A stretch of DNA of 64,000 nt from Chrysophaeum taylorii (lineage: Eukaryota; Sar; Pelagophyceae; Pelagomonadales; Pelagomonadaceae): positions 124,001 through 188,000 of the forward strand of contig JAQMWT010000370.1 of the NCBI GenBank assembly GCA_029834535.1, in the 5' to 3' direction. Made by a program: the position numbers and the translations under genes. The notes beneath the pieces are model-generated. The model did no database searches and had not been told where the DNA came from. It was given only the letters and a program-made list of their open reading frames with translations. Positions 41,627-51,999 of this stretch are shown here, one piece after another (the first letter of the stretch is position 1; the number at the start of each line of letters is the position of its first letter).

Positions 41627-41659
<33 letters not shown>

Positions 41660-42225
41660 CGACGGGGGGTCGAGAAGAGGCCGATGATTTTGCCGTGTCG
41701 CTGCCCATTCTTCGCCGCACCGAACAGAGCGTCGTGTCGGCTTCCTCCGGAGGACACAGTTCCCAAAAAACGACCTGCGCGGACGGAACAAGAGACATAA
41801 TCGTCCATCCGCGCGCCCGGGATGACGCCATCACTCGTACTGTCGGTCGGTTAAAACCCCAACGCCAGAGCAGCTCTCTGTACTCTCGTGCAGGCATCGA
41901 GCCCACACAAATAATTATACTTGGATTCATTCACATCGGTCACCGTAGAGGGTACTTCTTTCAGTCAACAGGAGTTGCTGGCCTGACCCCCGGCTCTGCT
42001 TCTGACATCACCGCATTGTGTACGTCGTCCTCGTCGCCACGCACTCCACCGTTGTCCCTTTCCTCGCAGCTTTTTTTTTTGTCGCGGCCTTCGTCATGAG
42101 TGCTGACGCTAATAATCGATCGAACCAATCAGCAGCAGCGTTCAGAAGAAAGATTGAGGAGCAGTACAAATAATAATAATAATCAGTTGCGGTGAAGAAG
42201 AAGGAAGAAGCGCTGACGACGCCAT
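41446..42225. other. Intergenic with (GTA)n
   Basis: CTC-rich 3' flank of the PheRS gene, a TATC run (about 41555-41570) and (GTA)n at about 41625-41657. No supported gene. Confidence 0.45.
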
Positions 42226-42741
42226 ATGGGAAACACTCTGCCTCCGCTGAAGACGGTCCCCGTGGAGGTGCCGAAGATGATGGGAACTTGGTTCGTGATT
42301 GGGGTGTTGCCGACGCCGTTCGAACACGGCGCGCACAACGCGCGGGAGATATACACGCTCCGCGACGAGTCGTCGGGCATCGTGGACATCGACTTCACCT
42401 TTAACAAGGGGTCGCTCGGTGGCCCCCTTAAGTCTTTGCCGCAGACCGGGTACAACTGGGGGAGCGACAAGTGGCAGGTCTCGCCTCTGTGGCCCCTGAA
42501 ATTGCCGTATCTCGTCATCGAATCGAGCGACCGCCTCGACGACGAAGACGCGTATTTTGTGGTGGGGTATCCGAGTCGCAAATACTGCTGGGTGATGGCC
42601 CGCAAGCCCGAGATGGAGGACGCCAAGTACGAGGGGATTTCGAAACGCCTGGTCGAAACACATCAATACAAGACACCCCTCATCAAGGTGCGGCACAAGT
42701 GGACGAAGACGGGCGACACTTACGCGAGAGCAGCCGCGTAA
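42226..42741 (+). CDS. Lipocalin (Blc/apolipoprotein D-like)
   Basis: 171 residues, ATG 42226. The lipocalin signature GTWFVIGVLPTPFE follows a short N-terminus, then YTLRDESSG, DIDFTFNKGSLGGP and YLVIESS, and the second conserved region AYFVVGYPSRKYCWVMARKP, typical of bacterial Blc and plant temperature-induced lipocalins. The product would be a single eight-stranded barrel binding a small hydrophobic ligand such as a fatty acid, sterol or pigment. There is no signal peptide; MGNTLPPL could be N-myristoylated (Gly2), placing it at a membrane, but that is inference. The 3' end is 62 bp from the convergent M48 peptidase gene. Confidence 0.85.
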   Translation: MGNTLPPLKTVPVEVPKMMGTWFVIGVLPTPFEHGAHNAREIYTLRDESSGIVDIDFTFNKGSLGGPLKSLPQTGYNWGSDKWQVSPLWPLKLPYLVIESSDRLDDEDAYFVVGYPSRKYCWVMARKPEMEDAKYEGISKRLVETHQYKTPLIKVRHKWTKTGDTYARAAA

Positions 42742-42803
42742 GGGGATGGGTGGGGTAATACTATACTCTGGTAGGTGAAGGCCCCAGACGACGACGAAAC
42801 ACA

Positions 42804-43619
42804 TCACTTAATACGCGCGAGAGCCGCCGCGTAAGCGGACGAGGCTCCCCACTTGTCGAGCTCGGCGACGCGCTGGAGGGGGAGGGGGTGGGTGAGGCGG
42901 GACAGTTTTTGGGACGCGAAGAGGGACCGGACCAGGGGGTTGGCTCCTCGGAGGGTGTTCTCGTAGTCCCGAGCTTGCGAGAGAAAGGTGGCAGGGTCCG
43001 GGGGGTCCTCGAGACCACTAAGGAGCTTGAGGAGGGCGGAGGTGACGATCTTCGGATCCTTGACGACCAAAAGCGCCGCGCGGTCGCACGTGTACTCCGC
43101 AGCCCTTCGCCAATCCGCGAGGAGCGGCGACAGAATCGTCTGCCCAAAAACCGGTACGTTCGGCCAAGCGATCCCGGCGACGCTCAGCCACACCGAATGC
43201 TCGCACTTGATGTGCCCGAGCTCGTGCCCAAACACGGCGCGGAGCTCGTCGTCGGACAAGAGCGACACCAGCGCCGACGTCGCGACGATCGACGTCTCGC
43301 CTCGGAACGCGAGCGTGTAAGCGTTTGGCAAAGGATCCTGCCGCACGTAGAGCTCGGGGACGCGGACATCGAGGGTGTCGCACGCCTCGACCAGGAGCGA
43401 ATGGAGGTGGCAGTCCGAGACTCGAACTCCGAACGCCAAGTTCTCGAGTCGCGAGAACGGCTCGACCAACGAACGCACCCCCAGCCGGACGAGGCCCTCG
43501 AGGCCTCCGGTCGTGCCGCGCACGAGCCGCGTCAGATCGCTGTCGAGCGGGTGCCGGAACGCGTTCGGGTTCAGACCCACGCTGCGACCGAGAGTCATGA
43601 TCAACAACAACAACAACAT
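42804..43619 (-). CDS. M48-family zinc metallopeptidase
   Basis: 271 residues from ATG 43619. The upstream frame is open to 43706 but runs into the tandem repeat, and MLLLLLIMTLGRSVG makes a natural signal or transit sequence. The active site is HELGH (His132, Glu133, His136) in the helix ELRAVFGHELGHIKCEH, with the third zinc ligand Glu175 in AAEYTCDRAAL. The catalytic part with PELYVRQDPLPNAYTLA fits the Oma1/HtpX/Ste24-like M48 clan; the lack of the many helices of Ste24 and the short N-terminus point to the compact plant/algal organelle type (membrane-associated, plastid or mitochondrion). Location is inferred. Confidence 0.88.
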   Translation of the reverse strand: MLLLLLIMTLGRSVGLNPNAFRHPLDSDLTRLVRGTTGGLEGLVRLGVRSLVEPFSRLENLAFGVRVSDCHLHSLLVEACDTLDVRVPELYVRQDPLPNAYTLAFRGETSIVATSALVSLLSDDELRAVFGHELGHIKCEHSVWLSVAGIAWPNVPVFGQTILSPLLADWRRAAEYTCDRAALLVVKDPKIVTSALLKLLSGLEDPPDPATFLSQARDYENTLRGANPLVRSLFASQKLSRLTHPLPLQRVAELDKWGASSAYAAALARIK

Positions 43620-43694
43620 CTTCGGTGCTTGCGTGGTCTCCCATTTGGGGGTGGGGGGTTCGTTGTTATTTGTGAGATCGACCCAAGTGCAGGC

Positions 43695-44036
43695 CAGTAA
43701 GTTCACCTAGTCCCAATCTCTAACCCCAGTAAGTTCACCTAGTCCCAATCTCTAACCCCAGTAAGTTCACCTGGTCCCAGTAAGTTTCATATAAGTTCAC
43801 CTGGTCAGTAAGTTCACCTAGCTCACACCAACTCCTTTGAGCTCGTCGCTCTCGCCTCCGCCAATCTAAGCTGCTTTGATCCGCACGCGCCGCCAACCTT
43901 TGAGTTTACTCTAAAACCCCTTTACTCTAAAACCCCCCGTAAGTTCACCTGGTCCCAGTAAGTTCACCTGCTCACTCAGCTCACCTAGTCCCAATCTCCA
44001 ACCCCAGTAAGTTCACCTGGTCCCAGTAAGTTCACC
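43695..44036. repeat. Tandem array of AAGTTCACCT units
   Basis: Nine copies of AAGTTCACCT, most within CAGTAAGTTCACCTRGTCCC, interleaved with CAATCTCTAACCCC. The longest clean unit (about 43 bp) is repeated twice at the left end. A 130-bp unrelated insert (about 43815-43945) splits the array. Confidence 0.85.
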
Positions 44037-44400
44037 TACAGTGCGCGTGTAGACACCGTGAGGGGGCTTATCGGTATTGCGCAGCACGTGTGGGGTAGGG
44101 TGGAGTCGTCGACCCAGATGAGTATATCCTCGGGGATGCCGATCGACAGAGAGCCACGTAGAGCTGGACGTGGCAGAAGACGGGCTTGTGGGCAAGAGGA
44201 CGCCGAGACTTTGCGGGGCGTCTGGCCCTGGCTCTTGTTGATCGTTTGGCGTAGGCGGGCCTTAAGCGATACAGGTTGGAGGAGCCTCGGTGACAACGAC
44301 ACGATCGATCATGTATCTGGTACCGTTGCAGTGGCCGTGCGACGGGTCGAGGTTGCGAAGACATTAAGCTCGCGATCAAAGTCAGCATGCCGTCGGTTGT
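44036..44400 (-). pseudogene. Helitron-type Pif1 helicase C-terminal fragment
   Basis: Three minus-strand pieces fit the end of the Pif1/RecD-like helicase of Helitron transposons: CNGTRYMIDRVVV (the NGTR motif), RQTINKSQGQTPRKVS (motif V) and PVFCHVQLYVALCRSASP (the last helicase motif, normally PVFSHGQLYVALSR). They lie in the right order and spacing but in different frames, so at least two frame changes have occurred. Nothing upstream that resembles the Rep domain is seen, so only the 3' part survives. A host PIF1 gene is less likely because the rest is absent. Confidence 0.75.
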
Positions 44401-45486
44401 CAGGGAGTCGAAAACTCTACTGTAAAGAGCGAGGCGTCGTCTTCCGACCCAGCCTAGTCAGCCGAAAAGAACTCCGACGCCTCGTCTCCGGGAAAAAAAG
44501 GCCGCGGTTATGCGCGCGTTGTCAGCATCGACAGCACCGTTTCGACGGGGCGTGAGAATGGCGCGCTGGCTAAAAGAGCCGCCGCGGGTCGTGGAAATAG
44601 TCTGCGAGGTCGCCGTAGACGGCTTGGAGGATCACTGTCTGGCTCTCGCGCCTACCTGATCCTTACTCTCGCGCCTATCTGATCCTTACCCTAAATCGAG
44701 GGACAGACAAACAAACCGCGTACTTATCTCCGCCCGTCAGGCACATCCCTCATACCCCACAAACCCACCCACATCCTTCATGCTGCCCACACACCCCCCC
44801 CCCTCTTAGCAGTCGACATTTAAAGACAGACAAACAAACAGACAGACAAACATCTGTCGATTAGTAGTTAGGACGCCTCAGGACAATGGTCCACCGGCTC
44901 CTCTCGTTCAATTCGGTGGTTTGACCTGTCGGGGCAGCCCGGGGTGCGGCCCACCGCACGCAGTCTCCTATGTCTGTGGGCCGTCGCGATACCCACGGTA
45001 GGACGCACTCATCACGCCTTGAGGTCGGGCGGGTGGTACCACATCGAAAACAATGTCTTCGCCAAAGTTCCGCCAATCCAGAAAGAAAGGACCATGCACC
45101 TGTCCACAACGTCTACGAATATGGTCTACGTGAAGCACCCCGACGCATCTGTCGACGTGGCCAACAAGTTCCCGCATCATGTCGAGCAGCTTCTCAGCTG
45201 CGTGCGTGTACTGGGAATCCGACATGATCGGGGCAAGCTGCGGCGACGGCGAGAGGCGCTAGCTCGCGCGCTTCGATCCCGACGTCCACGCGAAAGTCGT
45301 GCCGGAATTTCAGTCGCCTATGTCGCACCTCTCCTGTCGGTGGTGCCTTGCTCCCACTTTGGTCAAGCTCCAGCGGAGGCGCGAGCTGCCGCTCTTGCGA
45401 CACCAGGTCTTCCGTTCCGAGCCGTCGATGCATCCAGAGCGCAGGCCGACGTTTTGCGCCCTGCTTGTAACCTTACGGTTGCCTTG
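44401..45486. other. Transposon flank, no firm gene
   Basis: A minus-strand frame (44968-45225; MSDSQYTHAAEKLLDMMREL) reads like protein for 85 codons but is isolated. CTGATCCTTACTCTCGCGCC-type repeats lie near 44660-44690. The third 22-bp motif is at 44803-44824, followed by an (ACAGACAAACA)n stretch. Confidence 0.35.
44803..44824 (+). repeat. Dispersed 22-bp motif, copy 3
   Basis: One mismatch to the copy at 9904-9925; same orientation. Confidence 0.7.
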
Positions 45487-45835
45487 GAAGAGGACGGTGC
45501 CTTCTGAAGCTGCGCCTTGCGAGGGTATCCGTCCGTCCGTCCGTCCGTCCGTCCGTCCGTCCGTCCTAGCGGCGTAGATTGGTACCTTTTCGCTTCCCGG
45601 GCGGGCCGGTTGGAAGCCGGCACGTTCGCGGGGTTATGGCCGGGGGAAGGAAAAGTGAACGACGTGATGTTCGTAAGTCAAATCGCGGTCTCCGCATCGC
45701 ATGTGGCACCCACCCACCACTTTCCCCCGACGCTCCTCGTCTAGGTAATTTTGATCCTGGGCGCGCTGGGATTAGACTACGCCCCACGCACTGGGATTGA
45801 TTGTTTTCGCGTTAATAATGATGAGTTTGTCCGAC
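45487..45835 (+). repeat. Dispersed repeat, copy 2
   Basis: Relative of 20263-20640. A (GTCC)n expansion at about 45532-45566 is present here and absent there. Confidence 0.6.
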
Positions 45836-46751
45836 GCCGTCATAGAAGACGTCTCTCTAGGGAGATTGGTCGACTGCCATCCTTGCGCCCGAAGAGTACG
45901 AGGAGGTCCTGCTTGGCCGTCGTCGATATCGGGCAGACTCAATTGCGCCGACATCCAGACCAGCCGCGCTGCCAACGTCCGTCAGAGCCTGTCCCCGTCG
46001 GTCCGCAGCGATCGTCACCCTGTTCCTGGGCCTGGGGCGAACGCCGCAAACTTGGGAGGCTTACGAAACAACAGCCGAGATCGTTCTCGGGCGAATGAAT
46101 GAATCCCCGAATTCTCGGCCGGGCTTTCGATTCATTCCAGATCCTGGAAGATCTCGGGCTTGCGGGCCTTGCACTCACAAGGGCGGCTTTGGAATCCAAC
46201 CAGACTTGCCGGAGAGTTCAGGACAGACTTGAGGCGCTGCGGGACTCAGCGTTTATTTTGAGGTACAGAACGCCGCAGGAGGTGCCGATAGCATGGTTTG
46301 GCGTATAGAAAAAATGAATGCCCTCGGCCGTGGCGAAGCGATGCAGTCGACAGCCCAAAAGGGTCTGCAGAGAGTCTTGTGGATTGCGGCGCGTGTTTCC
46401 TTCCTTCCTTCCTTCCTTCCTTCCTTCCGCCTTTGTGGTGCATGTATCATCATCTACAATATATATGCAGCGTAGTTATCGGTGGGGGTATCACAACAAC
46501 TACAGCTTCAGTTGCAGTGAAGGAGGAGCGCGAACACAAAAACGTTTGAAGAAGAAAAAATGAATTAATCAATCTCGTGTATTCGAAACAAAATTGACGG
46601 ACAAAGGACGGAAGTTTAATTCGTGCGTAATTCTTGTACCCTAATGATTTCAATATGGTATCTAGATGAATTCCCACCAAGTTCCGGGTTGGGTTGAAGA
46701 CGATATTTTCTTCTTCGCGCAGGTTTCGGGAGGAGGCGCTGGACAGGACAC
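45836..46751. other. Upstream region of the megasynthase
   Basis: No supported gene. A (TTCC)n run lies at about 46399-46427; AT-rich sequence at 46540-46670 may be the promoter. Confidence 0.4.
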
Positions 46752-49700
46752 ATGATGGAAGCGCCGGAAGCGAAGACGGCAATGCGAGAGACGGCGCCCG
46801 GCATGTTGGGGGGCGGTGAAGCGCAGACGGAAGAAGAGGTGACGCCCGCCATCCCGATGAGCATAAACGCGCTGGACGGCGAAGGTCGACGGACAGATGC
46901 GCTGAGCGAGTTGGACGTGGTTGTGGTGGGCGCAGGAATGGCGGGCCTGTGCTTCGCGCGCGACATTGCGTCGACGGGCAAGCGGGTGCTCGTGGTCGAC
47001 CGCGCTGGAGAAATTGGCGGCGCGCGGACGGCGCGCGCGTTCCCTCGGATCGACGCCCTCGGGGCGATCTATCGTTGCCTCAGCCTCGCGCCCGCTTGGA
47101 CCCGAGAGCACGCCGCCAGCGAGTGGTACCGGCCGACTTGGGACGAGGTGCGGACCTACGCCAAAGCGCTCGTCGACCATCCCAATATCACGGTCGAGAC
47201 GTCGTGCGAGTTTTACGACGTGCGGCAAGAGACGAAGCTGCCCGTCGCAACAACCAGCCGCGGCGACTTTGTGGCCAAGGTGGTGTACCTCGGTGACACT
47301 GCGACAGGGTCGAGCCTGACGAGATTACGGGGCGAGAATACTGCGTCGTCGTCGTCGCCGAGAATCGTGCGCGCGTCCGATCTCGACGCGAAGGCGTTCG
47401 CCGAGCTCGGAGCCGCGTCTGGTCGCATTGTCGTCGTAGGCAGCGGCAGGGCGGCCCTCGACATCCTGCTCCAGCTCGAAGAGCAAAAGGCACGCGTGTT
47501 GTGGGCGCACCGAGGACACGCGACTTTCTTTGACCGCGACAAAGATCCTTCGAAAATTTTGGATCTATTGAACGCGCTGCTCGTCGAGGCGGAGAAAACG
47601 GGGCAGAATTTTTCTGAAATAGGCATTGATCGCGGTCTGTTCCTCGCGGCTGGTGGCCCGCTGACGAAGCAGCAGCCCTCCTCCTCCGAGACGGCCTGGG
47701 CTGCCGCAGATGCTCTGGAGCTGCAGCGCGCGCGAGGCTTTGAACAGCTTTACGTCGACGCGCTCGAGGACGACACCTCGGGGAGCGTTTTGCTCGAAGG
47801 AAGGCGGCTGGTTAACGATCGCGTGGAGCCCGGCAGCACCGAGTCCTCCATCGTGCTCGGCGGCGAGAACGACTGGCTCGTCCTCTGCACGGGGGGCATC
47901 TGCTGGAACAAGAAGAAGCCGACGCACTTATTTTTCGGGTCCGAGCGCCGTCGTACCGCGTGCCCAACAACAACATCCAGCGACGTGCCTCTCTCCGCCA
48001 TCGTACCACTCTGCCTAGCACTCGAGTGGCTGAACTGCGGGACGACGACGACGACGACAAACTCGGTCGCGTCAAAGCTTGATTCCGAAGACCGCGGCGT
48101 CGTCGAGCACTCGTCGGAAAAATCTCGCAAACTTGATGATACGACAGATCTCTCCGGACTCTCTTCTTCGCTTCCCGCCTTGGTTTTGCCAGGAGATATC
48201 GCGTACTCGAACGAGTGGATCGCTGACTGGTATGGCCGCAACCTCGACGTCCGCGAGTTTCTGTGCCATTTCAGGGCTCCGTCGTCCGTATTCAGCGCAT
48301 CTTCTTCGAGCGACGAAACGAGGTGGCGGAAGCCCGGCTGGTGGCGACCTGCCTACGAGAGCCCCGGGCTGCTCGCTCACGCGGACCGCGTCGTCGGCGA
48401 GCTCGGCGACGAGAATTTCATGACGTGCGTTCATCTCCTCCTTCTTTCGATCGATCACACTCGACTTTATTTTCGTTCTTCCCAGGTGGCTCAACATTTC
48501 TGGGAACGTCGAGACCGAACTTTCGTTCGAGGACGCGTGGCGCGCGTCGCGGGCGATCGCAGGGTATCTGACCACCGAATGGGGCGCGGGTGTTGGGAAT
48601 CGCATCTTGCTCTGCTACGCACCTGGTCCCTCCTTTTACCTGAGCTTCTTGGCTTGTTTGCGGTGCGGGGCCGTCGCCGTGCCGGCATACCCCCCCGATC
48701 CGTCTAAGCTTCAGCTCGGCGTCGAAAAGCTCCGGCGCATCCAGGAAAATTGCGACGCCAAGCTCGCGCTTTGCGATACTCAAGTCAAAAAGCTCCGGCA
48801 GGCAAGTTTTTTCGTGGAGTGGCCGCGCATCGAGTGGCTCAACACGGAGGAGCATCTACCTTTCGATCCACCGAGAGCATCCGACGACGTCGGCCGCCGA
48901 GCAAACGACGACGACGACGACGGTGGCATCGCCTTTTTTCAGTACACGAGCGGCACCACGGGTAACCCAAAAGGTGCGTGCGCGCCGGCCTGCTTGCTGC
49001 TCGGATCGATTCCCCCCGACTTTGACTTTGTGACTTTGACGCAGGCGTGATGGTAACGCTCGAAAACATTTGGCACAACGTGAACGAAATTTACGTTCCC
49101 ACGCAAAAACGAACCGCCGAGCTCCGCCTCGGCGTCGACGTCGCGCGGGAACTCTTCGAGATCCGCCGCAGGACACCGCGCGTCACAGGTATCAGCTGGT
49201 TGCCTCAATACCACGACTCGGGGCTCGTTCTGATGTTCGTGGGTTCCTTGGTCGCCGGCTACCACCTCGTCAGCTTTTCGCCCCTCTCCTTCCTCGGCAA
49301 CCCGCTTCTCCCCGTTTCGAGTCTCTCGAAGTATCGCGCGCACGTCTCTGCCAACCCTGACTTCGCGTACAACCTCATCCTCAAGCGCGCTGGTGGCAAC
49401 ATCGATCGCTTCATTCGCGAAGAACGCGTCGACTTGAGCACTATCTTCTGTCTCGGAGCTGGAGTCGGGCAACGGACGCGTCCGCCGCAGCTTCGAGCTT
49501 TCTCATTAGCTTTGGCGCCGGCTGGTCTGTCAAGCACCGTCTGGCAGCCGGCATACGGCCTCGCGGAGCACGTGGTTGCCACAGCGTTTGAGATTGATGG
49601 GATCGTAGTCTCGGCCGCGAAAAATTCGCGCGTCGTCGTCGCGTCTTGCGGCTCGCAGTCTCTGTGCGCGTTGAAGGTCGTCGACTCACAAAATTGCTTG

Positions 49701-51968
49701 GAGCTTCGCGATGGCAACGTCGGCGAGATCTGGCTAAGCTCCCCGTCTGTTGCCCTCGGCTACTTTGGCATGCCCGAGCTGTCGAAGACGACGTTCCGTG
49801 CCAAGTTGGTCCCGAACGACGGCCGCGAGTACCCGCGGACGGGCGACGAGGGTTTTCTGGAAAAAGGACGTCTCTTTGTTTGCGGCCGCATCAAAGATCT
49901 CATCATTGTCGCTGGTCGCAACTACTACCCCGAAGACTGCGAGCTGAGCGCGGAACGGGCGTGCCCCGACGAGGTGCGGCCGGGCTGCGCGGCCGCCTTC
50001 TCGACGTCGAACCGCGACACCGCGGAGGAGATGTTGGTCGTAGTCTTCGAAATCCGGGCAAACTTCGTCGAGGACGCCGCACGAGTCGCGGGTCTCATCG
50101 CGCGCAAAGTCACGTCAGATACTGGGCTCGCGGCGGGCCGCGTCGTCGCCGTCGCCGAGCGGACCGTGCCAAAGACGACGAGTGGTAAGGTGCGCCGTCG
50201 CGAAACCCGCGACGAGCTGCTAGCAGGCAAGCTCCGGGTGCTTTTTGACTGGACTCCGTCCTGCGTGCCCAGCAGGCTCGAACTGCAGAAAACCAACAAA
50301 CCATCCACGACTTCCGCCGCCGTCTCGAGCTTTTTTCTCGACTGGGGGTCGCGACTGGCGAGCTTCGTGTTGTCGTCGTCTGGCGGGCAGCCAGAAATCG
50401 CTCAAGAAGAGACATCATCCGAGAGTTGTCTTCGTGAAATGATCAAGCGATTGTGCAGCGAGGACAAACTTTCTTCGCGAGTTTCTGCCGCCGCCGCCGT
50501 CGGCCTCGCGTCGTCAAAGTCAAAGTCGTCGCAGTGCGACGATTTCAACACAAGATCGTCGCACGATGGTGTGGCCCTCATCGAACGCGTTGCGAAACAG
50601 ATCGTGGGATTATTCCCCGCGGACACAGAATTGAAAACCCACCCAGATATGCCCGAGATGTTTGGCCAGCTCGGCGTTCCCGCGACCTCGTTGGAACACC
50701 ACCTCCTCAGGCACGATGCGTCCATCACTTTCGTGTCAGATTTTGTAGACGCCATCAAGCGCAGCGTTGTTGCCATGCCTATTCTTGTGCGGGCGGCGCA
50801 GGAGCTCGAGGTCCACTTCCCCGGTCTCGAGCTTCCGGTTGCTGACGACCGAGCCGCCAACGACTTGCGCGCCGCCGTGATCTACTGCTACGCTTTGCAT
50901 ACGATTGGCGTCTCGATGCTTCGGACGTCAGAAGAAGACGGTGGTGCTCTTGATTTCGCTGTTTGCTACCTCGACGAGCTCCTAGGTACGTCGAAGATAG
51001 ATACGAGGCGCTACTTGGAAAGGTGGTCTTCGGACCGTGCGATATCAACCGCGAAACTCGAGTCTATTCTGGCGGGGGCTCAACTATTCTGCGACATTCG
51101 ACGGGACACCTCGAGCAAACTGCTTTCCACGAAAAATAAGCTGGGGTGGCTTTGCGAGAATATTCTCGTGGATGTCGTCGAGGACGTGAAGAGAAATCAG
51201 AACTTGGGGAACGCTCGCGCTGGAGTCGAGCTCGCGTTTTGGAGCTGCTTTCCCCAGCTTGAAAGAAGCAAGAACCTCGAGGAGGAGGGGGCGAGTGCCA
51301 TGTATGGCGGAGTCTCCGGGCTCGTGAAGTGTCCCGTGGCACCGAGCATGAAAGCCGAGTGGGTACAATTGTGCATTCTCTGGAATCTGACGTTTGGGCT
51401 GGCCGCCGATTCCCTCTTATCGCGTGCAGCACTACTCTTGGCACCCTGCTTGCTGGCCTTATCAACTGACGATCCCGACTTTTTCGTGTGAATGCGAGCG
51501 ATGCTGCTTTCTGCTCGAGTCAAGTCGCTCGTTCGGGAGCCTCCTTCTCCTCGACTGGCATTGATGATCACGTCGACAACAACGCACGACTGGAGGTCGC
51601 CACGGACCGTCGAAATACTTGGACGCGTGTGCGAGGGCCTCGCCTGCCAATTGTCGACGGACATTGCGGCTCGGCTTCCAAATGATAATACTAAAGCTTC
51701 TCTTTCTCGCGCGCTCGGTATCCAGCTTTCAAAGAGTCGAGATCTCGTACTGCAGCGTATGCGTCACTTTGAAACAGCAGGAGACGCGGCAGGAGACGCG
51801 GCACTCGCATCATCTCCTCAAGACCTGCCGCCCATTTCTCCGAGCGCTACTACCGCGGTTGATGATGAACCGATATCCTCAAATCTCAGTTCCACCTCGC
51901 GCGACGAAGACCGAGAGCTCGGTTGGGGGAATGAATTGGCTTCTGAGATCTCGGGCGACTTCCCTCGG

Positions 51969-51999
<31 letters not shown>

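Noticed and set aside
44058-44555. Plus-strand frame of 165 codons over the Helitron fragment
   Set aside because: It is the shadow of the minus-strand helicase motifs.
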